9,373 nucleotides of DNA from Prevotella sp. Its GTDB lineage: Bacteria > Bacteroidota > Bacteroidia > Bacteroidales > Bacteroidaceae. Numbering within the stretch: the stretch's first letter is position 1; each line of letters opens with the position of its first letter. Location: assembly GCA_021204565.1 (NCBI GenBank), contig JAJPZE010000065.1:1-9373 (forward strand), given 5' to 3'. The translations under genes and the position numbers were made by a program. Under the pieces are notes generated by a model. It saw nothing but the letters and a program-made list of their open reading frames with translations, did not search any database and was not told the origin of the DNA. Shown here piece by piece: positions 5,019 through 9,373 of this stretch.

Positions 5019-7142
5019 TTACTTGACAACAACCTTCTTCACGCTGCCGTCCGACATCTTGACGATGTTCACGCCCTTCGCCGGAGCGGACAGACGGACG
5101 CCGTCGACGGAGTAACGCTCCTTCTCGACCGCATTCTCCGTCGTAGTGATTGCATTCACGCCCGTTATCGTAGATAACTTAAACATGTTCGCGTTGTTGA
5201 CGTATGCATTTTCCTGATATCCCCACGTTGCTTGTCCGAGGCTGTCGAACGTGAGCACCGGACCGGCGATAAAGGCAACTATCTTGAGATTTGCCGGCAC
5301 ATAACTGCTGTCGATTGTAAGCCCGTAGCTGTTGGAATACGAGCTGTCGGAAGTCCAGCCGATGTCTTCGCCGAAATAATATGTGAGCGGCAAGCGGAGC
5401 ACGTTATTGTGAGTATAATCCGATATCCAAACCGGGTTGCTGTAATAATCCTCCTGCCGTCCGGTAATGTTGTCCTCGAGCAGATATACATAAAGCACCT
5501 TGTCGGACAGCGCGTTCTTCGCAATGCTTACGCCCGTGCCGGATACCGTAACGGCGAGGTAACGGGTAGATTCGTTATAGGTCGCGCTTATGTCGACCGG
5601 AACAAACGCGGGGATAGACTCGTAAACGGCGTCGATCGCAGCGTCGATCGTATTCGCGGCCGCCTCGTGATATTCCTCGTCGTACCCCAAGGAGATGGAC
5701 AGGTAATTGGAGTCGGAGATGCTGCTCGTGTTAAGCGCCGTGCGGTCGAAAGAAGCGTAGGGATAACCCTGAACGTCGAGGAAATACTCCAAATAACTCT
5801 CGAAACCGTCGAAGTAATCAATATATACGCCGTCCTCCAAAGCGTACGGGTCGCAGTTCGTCGTCGACTCATCCATCATCTTTCCGTGTACCGCAACCCA
5901 GGCGTATTTATCGGGATACAGCTCCATTAACTTCTCCAACAAGTCGTGCCCTAACGGACAATATCCGCAGTAAATAGACGTAAATTGCTCAATAAGATGC
6001 ATTTGGCGGTCGACGTCCTTATCGAACACGACAAACGAGCCTTCCAACGTTTGGGTGCACGAGCCCTCCTCGGGAGCCTCGCCGTTAAACTTGCTGATAT
6101 ACACCCGGAGCGTAGAGCTCTCGCCCGTTACATCCATATTCTCGGGCAACGCGAGCGTACCGCTGACGGTCTGATAACTGTTCGTAAGCGTTACGGGAGT
6201 GTCGAGCGTCGCAATCACTTCCCCGTCAAGCTCGAGGCTGACTTCGTATGACTCGGGGGCCTCCGAGCCGTAGTTCCTTATCTGGAAACTATAATTCAAA
6301 CCGTTGTCCAAACCGACATACTTGGGTATGTCAAGGCTCCTGAGGTTGATGTCGTGATCGGCAAACGACCCGCCTTTAACTACCGCCTGCAAGCACAAGT
6401 GCCCGTATTCATATCCGTCGGAATCCTCGTTCATGCCGTACCAAACCGAGCCGTATGACCAATACGAATTACCGTATGCAACGAAATGCCAACTGCAGTC
6501 ATAGTCGTCGATTTCGAGGAGCTCGTCGGTTACGATAGGGTAAATATACATTGTCTGCATATAGGTATAACCGACGACGTATATCTTGTTCTCCTTTATC
6601 TCCACCGGCTCGTCAAGCGTTACGTCATTCCAGCCGAGCTCCGCCGTGAACCCGTCCTCCATATCCACCTCAGCCACGCAGTCGCCGAACGCAACGTCAA
6701 GGTCTTTGTCGACGTCGTCTATCTCGCGGATGAACACTTTCTTAATCACTGTCGTCGGGTCGGCTATGGCGTAGCGGACTTTCGTTATCTCTCCGCCGAC
6801 GAATTTGGTTAACATATCAGCCTCGAAGAGGTTGGCAACGGACGTCTCGCCCGGCGCGGTCGGGAAACCTAAATACCCGTATCCGTACACGTCGTTCTCA
6901 TATATCAGGTACGGCAGGTCGTCGGTGTCGTAATAACCCAAAATATGCTCGTCGGAAGCCACTTCGATCTTCTTCTGCGGAGCCTTAGCCTTGCTTGCGC
7001 CCAACGTACGCGCTAATTCACCGGTCTGCGAAACCTGTTTCATTTCGGCGAAACCTGAGGGAACCTGCTTCGGTTGCGCGGTCGCCATCGTTACTGACAG
7101 CACAAATGCCGCCAAAAGAGTAAATGTTTTGTTCATAATCAT
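5019..7142 (-). CDS. Exported Omp28-like protein with CGYC thioredoxin-type motif and T9SS-like sorting tail
   Basis: This is a secreted or surface protein of 707 residues. A signal peptide (MNKTFTLLAAFVLSVTMATAQ from M3) is evident; the start may be 7142 or 7136, and no SD motif decides. Residues about 60-255 form a beta-rich region very rich in Tyr and Asp. Residues about 262-373 look like an Ig-like (CARDB-type) domain. From about 378 comes a thioredoxin-fold segment, HLIEQFTSIYCGYCPLGH (382-399), with the redox pair C392/C395 and a candidate cis-proline in GYPYASFD (P461). This arrangement is typical of Omp28-related proteins of Bacteroidales. The C-terminus (about 662-707) has RYSVDGVRLSAPAKGVNIVK and ends KKVVVK, as in T9SS type A sorting domains. 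Tyrosine is about 8% of residues. It lies 25 bases after the M6 peptidase gene, probably in one transcript. Redox activity, folding help and adhesion are all possible; the function is not known from sequence. Confidence 0.85.
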   Translation of the reverse strand: MIMNKTFTLLAAFVLSVTMATAQPKQVPSGFAEMKQVSQTGELARTLGASKAKAPQKKIEVASDEHILGYYDTDDLPYLIYENDVYGYGYLGFPTAPGETSVANLFEADMLTKFVGGEITKVRYAIADPTTVIKKVFIREIDDVDKDLDVAFGDCVAEVDMEDGFTAELGWNDVTLDEPVEIKENKIYVVGYTYMQTMYIYPIVTDELLEIDDYDCSWHFVAYGNSYWSYGSVWYGMNEDSDGYEYGHLCLQAVVKGGSFADHDINLRSLDIPKYVGLDNGLNYSFQIRNYGSEAPESYEVSLELDGEVIATLDTPVTLTNSYQTVSGTLALPENMDVTGESSTLRVYISKFNGEAPEEGSCTQTLEGSFVVFDKDVDRQMHLIEQFTSIYCGYCPLGHDLLEKLMELYPDKYAWVAVHGKMMDESTTNCDPYALEDGVYIDYFDGFESYLEYFLDVQGYPYASFDRTALNTSSISDSNYLSISLGYDEEYHEAAANTIDAAIDAVYESIPAFVPVDISATYNESTRYLAVTVSGTGVSIAKNALSDKVLYVYLLEDNITGRQEDYYSNPVWISDYTHNNVLRLPLTYYFGEDIGWTSDSSYSNSYGLTIDSSYVPANLKIVAFIAGPVLTFDSLGQATWGYQENAYVNNANMFKLSTITGVNAITTTENAVEKERYSVDGVRLSAPAKGVNIVKMSDGSVKKVVVK

Positions 7143-7167
7143 CTGATGTTATGTATTCGAATTTATA

Positions 7168-9324
7168 TTATTTCACGACGTATTTCCGCCCGTCAACGAT
7201 GTAAATACCTTTGGCGAGACCCGCCGCCGACTCCCCGCAATAAACGCCTCCGAGCGTATATACGCCCTTGCGAACCGCGCTCGCGGCATTCTCAACGCTA
7301 TGTATTGCGGACAACGAAGCCGGTACGGCGGCAACCTCATCGAGGAAGAAACGCTTCAAGCCCGACGTTTCTTTAATACGCAAGCTGACCTCGCCCGAAC
7401 CCGTAAGGGTGATTGCAAAGTCAGTCCAATCTCCTTGCGGAAGCGTTATTTCCGACTCGGAGAGCGTTATGCCGCCGGTCTCGCAACTGATGTCGAGCAC
7501 GCCCGAAACGAGCGCCGTATATGGTGCGGCTTTGAACGAGAGCACCGTCTCGCCGTCGATAGTGAAGGTCGGGGTAACTACGTTCGCCGCTTGTGTGTTC
7601 GATCCGAACATTGCACACTGCAATGCACCGTGCGCCGAGTTGTACGTCCAGCCCGATAAATCGGGGTTAAATGTGGCTCCGCCGATGCCCGTACCCCCGA
7701 ACACGCCGTCGTTGCCCCCCGCTCCGGCGCAGTAGTCAAACGACTCGTAAAAGACCGCGCCATCGGGTTCATTGCCGTGATTGGGGTCCGTACCCGCCGG
7801 ATAAAACCGGAAAGAGATTGTCCCGTCCGACGCTTTGGCGATGTTCGAAACGGATATGTTCATCATCTGACTGCCGTCGCTGTTGGGGTTGTACACCGTT
7901 GCGGAGGGCGACGAGCTGCTGTCGAAGTGATTGTTTCCCGAGCACGGATAAGGGTCGCCCGCGAGATCCGACGTTGTTTCCGTCCAACTGTTGTCCGACG
8001 CGAAATAAGTGTACCGCGCGTGATTGTTGCCTAAATACGGGGTGTTGACATAGTTCCCTTTCCAAGCGTTCGCATTATAATCAAGGTGAAGAATCATCAA
8101 ACCGTTGGCGAAAAGCCCCGCATCATAATCGTATGCGGAGCGGTTTTCGAGCAGATAATATTCGTTCTTGTTCCCTTGGTTATATATAATGTACGCCTCT
8201 CCGCCCTCGGTCAGGCCTTTCATACCGCTCACTTCTGTCTCCTCGGTCAGCTCTACAGGGTCGAGCCAACCGCAGTACATACGTTCGTAACTCGTATATC
8301 CGCAGGGGCAATACCCCACGAACCCGTCGCCGTTATAACAACCGCTGTCCATCAGGCTCCAATAACTCATATCGGTGAATTTGCCGGAATAGGTCGTATC
8401 GTACAGGTCGGGAAGCCCCAAGCAATGCGAGAACTCGTGACACATCGCCCCTATTCCGTTAATCTTTCCCGTAGGCGCAAGCTCGCTCGAACAAGCGTAG
8501 GTGTTGATTGTTACCCCGTCGTAAGTTACGGCATACGACCCTAACGAGCTCATATGAGGCCATACCGCGTCGGAGTATTCATCGCTTTGCGCGGCGTTAT
8601 AACCCGCGTAGAGGACGAACACCTCGTCCACCTCGCCGTCGCCGTCCCAGTCGTACGGAGTGAAGTCAACCCCCTCTTCTTCCGCCCCGTCTATCGCCTC
8701 AAGAATCATCTGGCGTGAGTACGTGAGGCTCGTCTGGCTGTTTTTGCCGTAATATGCATACCCGTATTTGAGCTCTACCGGTCCGGCGACATCGAACGTG
8801 ATGTCGAGGTTGCCGTAGCTCTGGTCGTAAAAATAATCGTGCACGCTGTGTACGTTGCCGCCCTCGCCGTCGTTGAAATTCTCCTCGTTGCACATACGCT
8901 TGAAAAAATCAAGGTCGTGAGCATCGGCGAACTTAAAGTCGGAGAACTCGGCAAGGATAACCAGACAACGTTTTTGTCCCGTATACGGGTCGTGCTCGCC
9001 TCCGAGCGTAACCCTCCGCTTCGCCGCACGCTTGCTTTGAAGCTCCGCGACGGGAGCGCGCAACAGTTGCGCCGCCGCTACAATCGCGTCCTTATCCGTC
9101 TCCTTATACACCCTGTCCGCCGCCGCAACATCTTCCGATACCGGGACAAAGCAACGCCCGTCCTCCGTCTGCCAGAAGTGCCCGAACTCGTCTCCGCGCA
9201 ACTCGGCGTACACCGTGCCGCCGCCGGCGAGGGGTAACGTCCGCCATAACCCGCGTGCGGCAGGCACGGCAAAGACCGACAAAGAGAGCGCGACAAGCAC
9301 TGATAATATACAAATTCTCTTCAT
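7168..9324 (-). CDS. Secreted M6-family zinc metallopeptidase with T9SS-like sorting tail
   Basis: The ATG at 9322-9324 gives 718 residues and places a signal peptide at the very N-terminus (MKRICILSVLVALSLSVFA); the frame stays open upstream to a GTG at 9357, but that would bury the signal. Residues about 24-105 look like the M6 propeptide (GLWRTLPLAGGG, ELRGDEFGHFWQTEDGR). The peptidase domain (about 115-420) has a calcium-type loop DWDGDGEVDE (225-234), the zinc motif HEFSHCLGLPD (296-306: H296, H300, catalytic E297, probable third ligand D306), and a Met-turn candidate M325 in YWSLMDSG. A beta-sandwich domain follows (about 521-665). The tail AKGIYIVDGRKYVVK (704-718) matches T9SS type A sorting signals. 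Immune inhibitor A is a known M6 member, but substrate cannot be predicted. Seven cysteines fall between 278 and 351, two of them flanking the zinc helix (C295, C301). The Omp28-like gene follows after 25 bases. Confidence 0.93.
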   Translation of the reverse strand: MKRICILSVLVALSLSVFAVPAARGLWRTLPLAGGGTVYAELRGDEFGHFWQTEDGRCFVPVSEDVAAADRVYKETDKDAIVAAAQLLRAPVAELQSKRAAKRRVTLGGEHDPYTGQKRCLVILAEFSDFKFADAHDLDFFKRMCNEENFNDGEGGNVHSVHDYFYDQSYGNLDITFDVAGPVELKYGYAYYGKNSQTSLTYSRQMILEAIDGAEEEGVDFTPYDWDGDGEVDEVFVLYAGYNAAQSDEYSDAVWPHMSSLGSYAVTYDGVTINTYACSSELAPTGKINGIGAMCHEFSHCLGLPDLYDTTYSGKFTDMSYWSLMDSGCYNGDGFVGYCPCGYTSYERMYCGWLDPVELTEETEVSGMKGLTEGGEAYIIYNQGNKNEYYLLENRSAYDYDAGLFANGLMILHLDYNANAWKGNYVNTPYLGNNHARYTYFASDNSWTETTSDLAGDPYPCSGNNHFDSSSSPSATVYNPNSDGSQMMNISVSNIAKASDGTISFRFYPAGTDPNHGNEPDGAVFYESFDYCAGAGGNDGVFGGTGIGGATFNPDLSGWTYNSAHGALQCAMFGSNTQAANVVTPTFTIDGETVLSFKAAPYTALVSGVLDISCETGGITLSESEITLPQGDWTDFAITLTGSGEVSLRIKETSGLKRFFLDEVAAVPASLSAIHSVENAASAVRKGVYTLGGVYCGESAAGLAKGIYIVDGRKYVVK

Positions 9325-9373
9325 ATTCACTACGTTTTTTACGACGCCGAAGAACACATTATACGTTCTCAGA

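Noticed and set aside
5629..5652. A 12-base direct repeat (11 of 12 identical, GCGTCGATCGCA)
   Set aside because: It only encodes IDAAIDA inside the Omp28-like protein; two short copies in a helix-like stretch do not make a repeat element.
5232..5930. A 232-codon plus-strand frame opposite the Omp28-like gene
   Set aside because: The minus-strand protein here has clear domain structure (CGYC motif, cis-proline); the plus frame does not and has no start signal.
7143..7167. A TAAATTCG near-match to a -7 box before the Omp28-like gene
   Set aside because: It differs from TAnnTTTG at one key base and has no TTTG at a proper distance; with a 25-base gap, co-transcription with the M6 gene is simpler.
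9358..9363. TATAAT on the minus strand upstream of the M6 gene
   Set aside because: This is the enterobacterial -10 form, not the TAnnTTTG box of Bacteroidota, and any -33 box would fall outside the window.

Overview
The window reads as a chromosomal stretch from a Bacteroidota (Bacteroidales-like) bacterium. Three things support this: a promoter with the Bacteroidota-type TTTG / TAnnTTTG boxes, two large exported proteins whose C-termini look like type IX secretion (T9SS) sorting domains, and the gene order leuA-leuC-leuD followed by a citramalate-synthase-like gene, which is known from Bacteroides. Every gene I can support lies on the minus strand, so transcription runs from right to left. 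Genus cannot be fixed from the sequence.

Right half (about 5019-9324): an exported M6-family zinc metallopeptidase is followed after 25 bases by an exported Omp28-like protein with a thioredoxin-type CGYC motif. Both have an N-terminal signal peptide and a T9SS-like tail ending in KYVVK or KVVVK. They look like a two-gene unit of secreted, surface-bound or released proteins. Two stem-loops follow the second gene and probably mark its 3' end.

Left half (1 to about 4861): a good Bacteroidota promoter precedes dapA, then leuA, leuC, leuD and the start of a second DRE-TIM acyltransferase gene that runs off the left edge. Gaps are 28, 0, 4 and 16 bases, so this is very probably one operon. The truncated last gene keeps two leucines of the pyruvate pocket known from Leptospira citramalate synthase, so I call it cimA rather than a second leuA. 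LeuCD can then serve two routes: 2-isopropylmalate to leucine, and citramalate to 2-oxobutyrate and isoleucine. DapA and CimA both consume pyruvate. DapA also draws aspartate semialdehyde away from threonine, which would otherwise feed isoleucine, so placing dapA with a threonine-independent isoleucine entry enzyme makes metabolic sense. leuB may lie beyond the left edge.

I see no tRNA, rRNA, CRISPR array, insertion sequence or defence gene. Nothing here is clearly a new system. The points most worth following are the dapA-leuACD-cimA operon, the pairing of a cysteine-rich M6 peptidase with a CxxC Omp28-like protein, and unusual residues in DapA next to its catalytic threonines.
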